From assembly GCA_022792975.1 (NCBI GenBank), contig JAAWCC010000011.1, forward strand, positions 1-14,949: a DNA stretch of 14,949 nucleotides. The letters are read 5' to 3'. This stretch comes from Clostridia bacterium. Lineage in GTDB: Bacteria; Bacillota_A; Clostridia; TANB77; CAG-508. The notes below the pieces were generated by a model that did not search any database, was not told the origin of the DNA, and saw nothing but the letters and a program-made list of their open reading frames with translations. Below are positions 1 through 7,180 of this stretch, one piece after another (position 1 is the stretch's first letter; each line of letters begins with the position of its first letter). A program made the translations under genes and the position numbers.

Positions 1-1
1 T

Positions 2-860
2 AAAAGTCTAGGGTTTGAAGAATTTACAATTTGCATAAATAATAGAAAAATTTTAAATGGATTATTTAGTTCCTTAGATTTAAAAGAAAAAGCTACTGAC
101 ATTTTGCGTATAATAGATAAAATTGAAAAAATCGGAAAAGAAAGTGTAATAAAAGAACTTGAAGAAATCGGAATAGAAAAGGAAAAGATCAGTACAATAA
201 TTAAATTTATAGAGATTGAAGGAAATAAAGATGAGAAAATAAATGCTTTAAAAAATCTGCGAATTACTGACGAAACATTTATAAAAGGACTTGAAGAATT
301 AGAAGCAGTTATAAAAAATATACGTAAATATAGAGTTCCTGAAAAAAATTTCAAAGTGGATTTAACTATTGCAAGAGGATTAGACTACTACACAGGAACG
401 GTTTATGAGACATTCTTAGACAATTATAAAAAACTTGGTAGTGTTTGCTCTGGTGGAAGATATGAGAATTTAGCAGAGTATTATACAGATAAAAAATTAC
501 CTCGGAGTTGGTATTTCAATTGGTCTTACAAGATTTTTCTATCAAATGAAAAAAGAAAATATTTTAAAAGAGGAAAATAAATCAATTTCAAAAGTACTTA
601 TAGTTTCGATGTCAGAAGAAGAAATGGGATATAGTCTTGATGCTGCAGCTAGTTTAAGAGCTGCAGGAATCAATACAGAGGTGTTTTTAGAAGATAAGAA
701 GTTAAAGGCTAAATTTAAGTATGCAGATAAACTCAAAATCCCATATGTGGCTGTGATAGGAGAGGAAGAAAAAAATACAAAAACAATTACTTTAAAAAAT
801 ATGGAAACAGGAGAGCAGGAAAATGCAAGCTTAGAAGAGGCTATACAGAAAATCAAATAA
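2..860 (+). CDS. hisS: Histidyl-tRNA synthetase, 5' end outside window, one CGG +1 shift
   Basis: This is the C-terminal two thirds (285 residues) of HisRS, the cytoplasmic class II enzyme that charges tRNA-His. The reading frame is open from base 2, so the start codon lies upstream of the window. Visible HisRS signatures are ARGLDYYTGTVYE (histidine-A motif, bases 374-409), CSGGRYENL just after it, and the motif 3 stretch LPGVGISIGLTR. The last is only readable if the C at 503 is skipped; in the zero frame the protein would stop at 578-580, inside motif 3 and before the anticodon-binding domain. After the shift the frame continues without interruption through a normal anticodon-binding domain (VLIVSMSEEEMG ... 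EEAIQKIK) to TAA at 858-860. pheS starts 13 bases later, so the synthetase genes are probably co-transcribed. Identity is certain; intactness depends on the +1 shift. Confidence 0.95.
503..506 (+). other. CGG +1 recoding site 1 (hisS)
   Basis: CCT-C-GGA. The zero-frame codon is CGG; dropping the C gives Pro-Gly in the HisRS motif LPGVGISIG. Without the shift translation ends at 578-580. Confidence 0.9.
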
Positions 861-873
861 AGAAGGGGTTTTT

Positions 874-1904
874 ATGAAGGAAAAAATTGCAAAGATTGAA
901 AAAGAGGCAAAAGAGCAAATAGGTAAAATCATAGATATTAAAGAATTGAATGATTTAAGAATAAAATATTTAGGGAAAAAAAGTGAACTTTCAAATGCTC
1001 TTAAGGACATGGCAAAACTTACAAAAGAAGAAAGACCTATAATTCGGAGAAATTGCAAACAAGGTTAGAAAAGCAATAGAAGATGATATATCTCAAAAAG
1101 AAGCAGAACTTAAAGCACAAATTTTAGCAAAAAGATTAGAAAACGAGAAAATAGATATAACACTTCCGAGTGCAAAAATAAAGAGAGGTTCTAAACATCC
1201 AGTAAATAGTGTTATAGAAGATATTGAGGATTTGTTTGTATCAATGGGATATACAGTAGAAGAAGGACCAGAACTTGAGACAGATAAATTTTGCTTTGAA
1301 CTTTTAAACCTGCCACAAGGACACCCAGCAAGAGACATGCAGGATAGCTTCTATATAACAGAGGAATACCTTCTTAGGACACAAACCTCGGCAGTTCAAG
1401 CAAGGACTATGCTTGCAAATGAGGAAAAATCTCCAATTAGAATGATTTGTCCTCGGAAAAACTTATAGAAGGGAGGACGATGCAACACATTCACATCAAT
1501 TCACTCAGGCAGAAGGACTTGTGATTGATAAAGATATTTCTCTTGCAGATTTAAAGGGAACTCTTGAAATTTTTGCTAAAAGAATTATAGGAGAAAATTC
1601 AAAACTTAGATTTAGACCAAGTTATTTCCCATTTACAGAGCCTTCTTATGAGGTTGATGTATCTTGTTTTAAATGTGGAGGTAAAGGTTGTAATCTTTGC
1701 AAACAAACTGGATGGATAGAAATTTTAGGCTCAGGAATGGTACATCCAAATGTATTAAAAATGTGTGGATATGACCCTGATAAATATTCTGGATTTGCCT
1801 TTGGAGTTGGACTTGAAAGAATAGCAATGTTTAAATATGGTATTCCTGATATGCGTTATTTATATGCAAATGATATAAGATTTTTAAGTCAGTTTGATAG
1901 ATAA
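874..1904 (+). CDS. pheS: Phenylalanyl-tRNA synthetase alpha subunit, two CGG +1 shifts
   Basis: PheS is the catalytic subunit of the cytoplasmic alpha2-beta2 PheRS that charges tRNA-Phe. The ATG at 874 is preceded by GAAGGGG, a good ribosome binding site. With a one-base skip at 1045 and 1454 the product is 342 residues, the normal family length. An N-terminal coiled-coil arm (about residues 1-85) is followed by the class II core: [31 protein letters not shown], then [10 protein letters not shown] (motif 2 region), [12 protein letters not shown], and motif 3 [17 protein letters not shown]. The [17 protein letters not shown] segment carries four cysteines, common in PheS of Bacillota. Both shifted glycines (residues 58 and 194) fall inside conserved blocks. 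pheT follows after 15 bases, the standard operon order. Without recoding only a 64-residue coiled-coil fragment would be made. Confidence 0.95.
1045..1048 (+). other. CGG +1 recoding site 2 (pheS)
   Basis: ATT-C-GGA restores Gly58 in RPIIGEIANKV, a conserved PheS arm segment. The zero frame stops at 1066-1068. Confidence 0.9.
1454..1457 (+). other. CGG +1 recoding site 3 (pheS)
   Basis: CCT-C-GGA restores Gly194 in [13 protein letters not shown], next to the motif 2 arginine. The zero frame stops at 1466-1468. Confidence 0.92.
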
Positions 1905-1919
1905 GGAGAAAAATAGATT

Positions 1920-4293
1920 ATGATATTAAGTAAAAACTTTTTGAAGGATTATGTAGATATAGACGTAGATATAAAGAACCTTGCAGAGGATATGACAGGA
2001 ATTGGAAATGAATATGATGTAGCAGGAAAATTAATCAATGCAACTAATCTTACAGTTCGGAGAAGTTAAAACTTGTGAAATGCATCCAGATTCAGACCAC
2101 CTTCATGTTTGTAAAGTAGATGTTCGGAAATGAAATACTAGACATAGTATGTGGCGCACCTAATGTAGCAGTGGGGAAAAAAGTAATTGTTGCTTTAAAC
2201 GGTGCAGAACTTCCAGGTGGTATAAAAATAAAAAAAGGTATGATAAGAGGAAAAGAGTCTAATGGAATGCTTTGCTCTTTATCAGAACTTGGAATTGATA
2301 GCAAATTCCAAAGTGAAGAGGATAAAAAGGGAATACATATATTAGGAGACAATGCAAAGCTAGGAGAAGACCCAGTAAAATATATGGGACTTGATGATGA
2401 GATTATAGATTTTGAACTTACAGCCAATAGAGGAGATTTACTTAGTATACTTGGTATGGCATATGAAGTAGGAGCCTTGTATGATAAAGAAGTAAAACAG
2501 ATTGATTTAAAACATTCCGAAGAAAAAGAAGATATAAACGATAGCTTTAAATTAGATATAAAAACAGATAATTGTAGATTATTTTTAGCTAAAAAGGCTT
2601 TGAAGGTAGAAATAAAGGAAAGTCCAGATTTTATAAAAAATAGACTTCTTGCTTGCAATATAAGACCGATAAACAATGTTGTTGATATTAGCAACTATGT
2701 AATGCTAGAAACAGGTCAACCTTTGCATTTTTATGATGCAGATAGATTAGGTGACAAGATAGAAGTTAGAATGGCAGAAGATGGCGAAAAACTTACAACT
2801 CTTGATGGAGAAGAAAGAACTTTATGTGAAAACGATATCGTGATTTCTGATGGAGAAAGAGCAATTGGCCTTGCAGGAGTTATGGGGGGACTAGATACAG
2901 AGATTCAAAATGATACAAAAAATGTATTGATAGAGGCTGCAATTTTCGATGGAGTTAAGGTTAGACTCACTTCTAAAAAGATTGTTAGAAGCGAAGCAAG
3001 TAACCGTTTTGAAAAAGGTTTAGAACCAAATAGAACATATATGGCAATTGAAAGAGCGTGTGTTTTACTTGAGAAATATGCGAATGCAAAGCTTTTGTCT
3101 AAAACAGTTGTATATGATAAGACAGAAAAAGAAGATAAACAAATAGAAATATCATTAGAAAAGATAAATCGCATTTTAGGCTCAGATATCTCTATGGAAG
3201 AAGCAGTAGATATATTTAGACGCTTAGGCTTTAATGCCTCTGTAAAGGACAAAAAGGCACTTGTAAGCGTTCCAAGGAGAAGAATTGACATAGACATCGA
3301 GGAAGATCTAATTGAGGAGGTAGGACGAATTTACGGCGTTAATAATATTAAACGGAAAATTGCCAAGAGTACCTACAATTCCCGGAAAATATAACCAAAA
3401 TTTAAGAAATATTAGAAACAAAATGATTGCACTTGGCTTAAATGAAACCTTATCATATATATTAATAAATGATAAAGAAGCTAAAAAATTTACAAATGAC
3501 GAATTTGAGGCTGTTAGCTTAAAAGATCCAATGAGTGAGGATAGAAATACCTTGAGATATACACTTATAACTTCCTTATATAAAATCTATGAATACAATG
3601 TGGCTCATGGGAATAAGGATATTTCCATATTTGAAATTGGAAAGGGCTTTTTCAAAAAATCAGAAGAATATGGAGAAGAATTAAAGCTTTGCATGCTTAT
3701 GACAGGAGAGTTTTATACAGGAATTAATGAAAAGAAAACAGTCGATTTTTATATAGCAAAAGGTATAGTAGAAGAAGTTTTAAATAGCCAAGGTTATGAA
3801 AATAGATACAGTTTTGTAGTACCAAAAATAATGATAAAAGAATTACATCCAGGTCAAACAGCAGATATCATTGTAAATCGGAAAAAATATTGGAGTTATT
3901 GGAAAATTACATCCAGAACTAACAAGAGAGGATGTATTTGTGTGTGAAATAAATCTTGACAGATTGCAAGAAATAAAAACAGGAAAACCTAAATATAAAG
4001 AAATATCAAAGTTTCCAAATGTAAAGAAAGATATTGCACTTGTAGTAGATAAAAATCTTGAAGCAGCAGAACTTGCAAAAACAATAAAGAAGGCTTGTGG
4101 AAATAACTTAAAAGATATAGAAGTATTTGATGTATATGTAGGAAAAGGTATAGGCGAGGATAAAAAAAGTCTAGCTTATTCACTTACATTTAACTCAAAT
4201 GATAAGACCTTAACAGATGAAGAAATAAATCCATTACTAGATAAGATAGTAGAAGTTACTAGCAAAGAATTTGGAGCAAAGCTTAGAGAATAA
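1920..4293 (+). CDS. pheT: Phenylalanyl-tRNA synthetase beta subunit, four CGG +1 shifts
   Basis: PheT is the large subunit of PheRS, carrying the tRNA-binding and editing domains. The ATG at 1920 follows AAGGAGA (about 1903-1909). Skipping one base at 2058, 2125, 3353 and 3879 gives 789 residues, matching the usual bacterial length near 800. In order I see an N-terminal OB-fold tRNA-binding domain (CEMHPDSDHLHVCKVDVG, then IVCGAPNVAVGKKV), the B3/B4 editing region (FELTANRGDLLSILGMA, RPINNVVDISNYVMLETGQP), the B5 region (SLEKINRILGSDI), a catalytic-like core (GLNETLSYILIND), and the C-terminal FDX-ACB anticodon-binding domain (YKEISKFPNVKKDIALVVD). Two shifts are 67 bases apart in the OB fold, one is in the B5-to-core linker, and one sits just before the FDX-ACB domain. 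Without recoding the gene yields a peptide of about 49 residues. Confidence 0.95.
2058..2061 (+). other. CGG +1 recoding site 4 (pheT)
   Basis: GTT-C-GGA restores Gly47 in LTVGEVKTCEMHPDSD, the start of the OB-fold tRNA-binding domain. The zero frame stops almost at once, at TAA 2067-2069. Confidence 0.92.
2125..2128 (+). other. CGG +1 recoding site 5 (pheT)
   Basis: GTT-C-GGA restores Gly69 in CKVDVGNEILDIVCGAPN. The zero frame stops at TGA 2131-2133. Confidence 0.92.
3353..3356 (+). other. CGG +1 recoding site 6 (pheT)
   Basis: AAA-C-GGA restores Gly478 in YGVNNIKGKLPRVPTIPG. The zero frame stops at 3392-3394. Nearby TAC GGC (3332) and CCC GGA (3380) are ordinary junctions where CGG is not a codon. 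Confidence 0.88.
3879..3882 (+). other. CGG +1 recoding site 7 (pheT)
   Basis: AAT-C-GGA restores Gly653 in IIVNGKNIGVIGKLHPEL, the typical PheT block before the FDX-ACB domain. The zero frame stops at 3945-3947. Confidence 0.92.
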
Positions 4294-4334
4294 AAACAAT
4301 GAAGGTTTTAAACTTTTGAAAGGAGGCAGGAGAA

Positions 4335-5706
4335 ATGCCTAAGATTAAATCTGTATTTGTTTGCAAAGAGTGTGGGTATGAATCAGGCAAATGGCTTGGA
4401 AAATGTCCTGCCTGTAATGAATGGAATACATTTTTTGAACAAAAACTAGAAGCAAAAGAAATAGAGATAAAGAAGCAAAATAAGCAAAATTCAGAGCCAG
4501 TTGCTTTAAAAGATGTAGCATATAAAGAAATACATAGGCTTTCTACTGGATTTGGAGAATTAGATAGAGTTCTTGGAGGAGGACTAGTTGACGGCTCGCT
4601 TATTTTGCTTGGTGGAGAACCTGGTATACGGTAAATCTACTTTAATACTCCAAATATGTGATAAGGTAAAAACTGATGCTGCAGTTTTATATGTTTCAGG
4701 AGAAGAATCAGCAGAACAAATCAAGATAAGGGCTGATAGATTAAATATAAATAAAAATAATATATTGTTTTTAGGTGAAACCGACATAGACTTAATTGAA
4801 GCAGAGATAGAAAAAAGAAAACCAAAGCTTGTGATAATAGATTCAATTCAGACCATATACTCAGATAAAGTAGATTCACTTCCACGGAAGCACGAGCCAG
4901 CTTAGAGAGATAACTTCAAGAGTTATGAGAATGTGCAAGGATAAAGGAGTTACAACAATAATAATTCGGACATGTTACAAAAGACCGGAAATATTGCAGG
5001 ACCAAGAGTCCTAGAACATATGGTAGATGTAGTGCTTTACTTAGAAGGAGAAAGATATTTTGCATATAGAGTTTTAAGAGGAGTAAAAAACAGATTTGGT
5101 TCAACTAATGAAATAGGTATGTTTGAAATGCAAGGGGAGGGAATGCAGGAAATTATGAACCCTTCTGATATACTTATTTCAGAAAGAAGTGAAAATCCAG
5201 CAGGCTCAGTAATAGTTGGAACTATGGAGGGGACAAGACCTCTTTTAGTAGAGCTTCAGGCACTTACAACTCGGGACAGTTTTTGGTTTTCCAAGAAGAG
5301 CAGCTAATGGAATTGATTTTAATAGGCTAACATTATTAATGGCAGTGATAGAAAAAAGAGCAGGAATGCCTTTATCTAATCAAGATGCATATTTAAATGT
5401 GGTTCGGAGGAATTAGAATAAATGAACCTCGGAATTGACCTTGGAATAATTTTAAGTATATGTTCTTCTTTTAAAAATAAATCAATTCCAGACGATTTGA
5501 TTGTAGTTCGGTGAAGTCCGGCTTAACAGGCGAAGTTAGAAGAGTTTCTATGATAGAGAAATTACTTAAAGAGGCAGAGAAATTAGGATTTAAAAAGTGC
5601 ATAATTCCAGAAAATAATAAAAAACTATTGAAAGAAAATATAAAATTAGATATAATAGGTGTGAAAAATATAAAAGACGCAATGAAAGAAGTGCGGACTA
5701 TTATAA
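4335..5706 (+). CDS. radA: DNA repair protein RadA/Sms, ten CGG +1 shifts
   Basis: RadA (Sms) is the RecA-related, Lon-like protein that processes branched recombination intermediates and acts as a hexameric helicase-like motor. The ATG at 4335 follows AGGAGGCAGGAGAA. With one base skipped at each of ten CGG codons the protein is 453 residues, close to B. subtilis and E. coli RadA (near 460). Domains: C4 zinc finger [18 protein letters not shown] (about residues 10-27); Walker A GEPGIGKST (94-102); Walker [15 protein letters not shown]; the RadA signature KNRFG (250-254); a C-terminal Lon-protease-like domain ([56 protein letters not shown]). Without recoding only the zinc finger and the start of Walker A would be made. 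The last CGG, at 5694, is ambiguous: a shift ends the protein as EVGLL at TAA 5704-5706, whereas arginine would give EVRTIIN and stop at 5709-5711. Confidence 0.95.
4629..4632 (+). other. CGG +1 recoding site 8 (radA Walker A)
   Basis: ATA-C-GGT restores Gly99 of the Walker A loop GEPGIGKST, just before the catalytic lysine. In the zero frame CGG is followed directly by TAA (4632-4634), so a missed shift ends translation inside the P-loop. Confidence 0.95.
4885..4888 (+). other. CGG +1 recoding site 9 (radA)
   Basis: CCA-C-GGA restores Gly184 in [17 protein letters not shown], a conserved RadA block. The zero frame stops at 4903-4905. Confidence 0.93.
4967..4970 (+). other. CGG +1 recoding site 10 (radA)
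   Basis: ATT-C-GGA restores Gly211 in [21 protein letters not shown]. Only 19 bases separate it from the next site. The zero frame stops at 5012-5014. Confidence 0.94.
4986..4989 (+). other. CGG +1 recoding site 11 (radA)
   Basis: GAC-C-GGA restores Gly217 in [15 protein letters not shown]. The frame set by the previous shift puts CGG in phase here, so this site is needed only if the previous one was used. The zero frame would stop at 5067-5069. Confidence 0.93.
5272..5275 (+). other. CGG +1 recoding site 12 (radA)
   Basis: ACT-C-GGG restores Gly312 in [18 protein letters not shown]. It is the only CGGG site in the window. The zero frame stops at 5305-5307. Confidence 0.93.
5405..5408 (+). 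other. CGG +1 recoding site 13 (radA)
   Basis: GTT-C-GGA restores Gly356 in [14 protein letters not shown], the Lon-like domain. The zero frame stops at TAG 5414-5416. Confidence 0.94.
5430..5433 (+). other. CGG +1 recoding site 14 (radA)
   Basis: CCT-C-GGA restores Gly364 in [15 protein letters not shown], 25 bases after the previous site. The zero frame stops at TGA 5436-5438. Confidence 0.92.
5509..5512 (+). other. CGG +1 recoding site 15 (radA)
   Basis: GTT-C-GGT restores Gly390 in [16 protein letters not shown]. The zero-frame codon after CGG is TGA (5512-5514). Confidence 0.94.
5519..5522 (+). other. CGG +1 recoding site 16 (radA)
   Basis: GTC-C-GGC restores Gly393 in [11 protein letters not shown], ten bases after the previous site, so two shifts occur within four codons. 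The zero frame stops at TAG 5537-5539. Confidence 0.94.
5694..5697 (+). other. Possible CGG +1 recoding site 17 (radA 3' end)
   Basis: GTG-C-GGA. A shift gives the C-terminus KDAMKEVGLL and stop TAA 5704-5706; zero-frame reading gives [12 protein letters not shown] and stop 5709-5711. Conservation is too weak at the RadA terminus to decide from one sequence. It is the only CGG in the window whose reading is not forced by frame. Confidence 0.55.
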
Positions 5707-5753
5707 ACTAAAGGAAAAATAACTATAAATAAACAAAAGAGGTGGAAAAGGCT

Positions 5754-6257
5754 TTGAAAAATGAAAAAGGAATAACCTTAATAGCACTTGTCATTACAGT
5801 AATAATAATGCTACTATTAATAGCAGCAGGAGTAACTTATGGCTCATATTCAGTTTCAGAAGTTAAGCTTCAAAACTTTGCATACGAGCTTCAACAGGTA
5901 CAAGGTAAAGTCGAACAGATTTATCAAAAGATGATACTTGAAGAGGATACAAATTTTACAGGTTTAAATGGAAAAACCTTGGGGGTAAATATTGGATATT
6001 CAGATGAAGCATTAGATATACTTAAAGAAATTAGAGGGATAGATTATAGAGATGTAACACTTCAGACCGATAAAGAATTTTATCCAGAAACAGGTGTGTC
6101 TATATATAGGTATTTTTCAAAAAGTGCTCTTGATAAAACTTTAGATATTAAAAACGCACAGCATGCTGTTATTATTAACTTTAAAACAAGAGAAGTAATC
6201 AGTGTAGATGGAGTCGTTTGTGACGATATTGAATATCATAGATTACAAGATTTTTAA
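5754..6257 (+). CDS. Prepilin-like secreted or membrane protein
   Basis: The product is 167 residues. It opens with MKNEKGITLIALVI followed by a long hydrophobic stretch (to about residue 25), the layout of a type IV prepilin or pseudopilin leader: short positive N-terminus, Gly, hydrophobic helix. The usual glutamate at mature position +5 is absent (GITLIA instead of GFTLIE), as often seen in clostridial members. The rest is soluble and shows no domain I recognise; it contains a predicted helix (LQNFAYELQQVQGKVEQIYQKM) and no cysteine pair apart from the Cys in VDGVVCDD. The TTG at 5754 is preferred because GAGGTGG (5739-5745) sits eight bases upstream; a GTG at 5742 would overlap that site. 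It lies between radA and the cyclophilin gene. There is no CGG codon and the frame is intact. Function unknown; no pilus assembly genes are visible nearby. Confidence 0.75.
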   Translation: MKNEKGITLIALVITVIIMLLLIAAGVTYGSYSVSEVKLQNFAYELQQVQGKVEQIYQKMILEEDTNFTGLNGKTLGVNIGYSDEALDILKEIRGIDYRDVTLQTDKEFYPETGVSIYRYFSKSALDKTLDIKNAQHAVIINFKTREVISVDGVVCDDIEYHRLQDF

Positions 6258-6289
6258 AATAAATGCAAGAAAAGAGAGGAAGGAAAAAA

Positions 6290-7114
6290 ATGAACAAAAA
6301 AACAATCGTTATTCTAATTGCAATAATTTTAGTTGTACTTCTTATAGGATTTGTGACAGTAGGAGTAGTTAGTAAAATAACTCAAGATACAATTAAAGGA
6401 GCAATTGAAAAAAACAATTCTAAAGAATTAGAAAATGTAAATAATCCAGTTGCAACTATTAATGTAGAAGGATATGAGGAGCCAATAGTAATTGAATTAT
6501 ATCCACAAGTTGCGCCAAATACCGTAAAAAATTTTATAGCGCTTGCAAATAATGGATTTTATAATGGACATATTGTTCACAGAGTTGAAAAAGACTTTGT
6601 AATACAGACAGGAGATCCAGAAGGAAAAGGTACAGGAGGACCAACATATAGCTCTTTAGACAGTAGTATTGAAAAAGGCTCAGATGCAGATAAATCTTAT
6701 TCAATTGTTGGAGAATTTACAAGAAACGGATATGATAATAAATTGAAGCATGAAAGAGGAGTTGTATCAATGGCTCGTTCAAGCTATTCTGCGGAGCTTG
6801 TTAAAGAGGGATATAATTCAGCAGGAAGCCAATTCTATATTTGCTTAAGCGATGCTCCAAGTCTTAATGGATTATATGCAGGTTTTGGTAGAGTTATAAG
6901 CGGTATGGAAACTGTTGATAAAATATCACAGGTGGAGCTTGCAGTAGAAAAGAATGAAGAAACAGGAGAAGAAACAAAAACCTCTAAACCAAAAGAGGAT
7001 GTTAAAATATCTAGTATAACAGTTGACACAAAAGGTGTAAACTATGAAAAACCAGAAATACAAGAAGCATTTGATTATTCAGCTTGGTATATGAAAAAAT
7101 ATTATGGAATGTAA
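6290..7114 (+). CDS. Membrane-anchored cyclophilin-type peptidyl-prolyl isomerase
   Basis: The protein is 274 residues: a hydrophobic N-terminal segment (about residues 5-27) without a lipobox cysteine, then a cyclophilin domain from about residue 55. It should catalyse cis-trans isomerisation of X-Pro bonds outside the membrane, helping secreted proteins fold. Family marks are VAPNTVKNFIALANNGFYNG, HRVEKDFVIQTGDPEGKGTGG (catalytic Arg98 in HRV), RGVVSMARSS, and SQFYICLSDAPSLNGLYAGFGRVISG. A C-terminal tail beyond the domain (SSITVDTKGV to KKYYGM) is unassigned. The ATG at 6290 is chosen because GAGAGGAAGG sits just upstream; an earlier in-frame ATG at 6263 lacks a good site. It follows the prepilin-like gene by 32 bases and is closed by a terminator. 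No CGG codon occurs and the frame is intact. Confidence 0.9.
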   Translation: MNKKTIVILIAIILVVLLIGFVTVGVVSKITQDTIKGAIEKNNSKELENVNNPVATINVEGYEEPIVIELYPQVAPNTVKNFIALANNGFYNGHIVHRVEKDFVIQTGDPEGKGTGGPTYSSLDSSIEKGSDADKSYSIVGEFTRNGYDNKLKHERGVVSMARSSYSAELVKEGYNSAGSQFYICLSDAPSLNGLYAGFGRVISGMETVDKISQVELAVEKNEETGEETKTSKPKEDVKISSITVDTKGVNYEKPEIQEAFDYSAWYMKKYYGM

Positions 7115-7125
7115 GTAATTATGCA

Positions 7126-7161
7126 TAGGGCGGCGCAAAATTTTAGCACCGCCTTAATTTA
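7126..7161 (+). terminator. Intrinsic terminator after the cyclophilin gene
   Basis: The arms GGCGGCGC (7129-7136) and GCACCGCC (7146-7153) pair with one C-A mismatch; the stem can be extended outward by A-T and G-T pairs. The AAAATTTT loop can also pair in part. A T-rich tail, TTAATTTA, follows. It is by far the most GC-rich patch in the window and sits 14 bases after the stop codon. The next gene starts about 20 bases later, which leaves no clear room for a separate promoter, so partial read-through is possible. Confidence 0.75.
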
Positions 7162-7180
7162 GAGAAAAGGACTTTGATAA

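Noticed and set aside
1655..1720. Four-cysteine insert in PheS as a novel zinc site
   Set aside because: The [10 protein letters not shown] segment is common in PheS of Bacillota and is not unusual.
2092..2694. Long open frames on the minus strand, here and at 11512-12132, 9519-9929 and 2905-3297
   Set aside because: They lie antisense to well-identified genes, have serine/phenylalanine-rich shadow composition and no recognisable family or ribosome binding site.
3379..3384. CCC GGA in pheT as another recoding site
   Set aside because: The frame is continuous through TIPGKYNQN; CGG spans two codons and is not itself a codon.
4294..4334. Imperfect palindrome GGTTTTAAAC between pheT and radA as an operator or terminator
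   Set aside because: It is short and AT-rich, with no GC stem and no T-tract; chance is a sufficient explanation.
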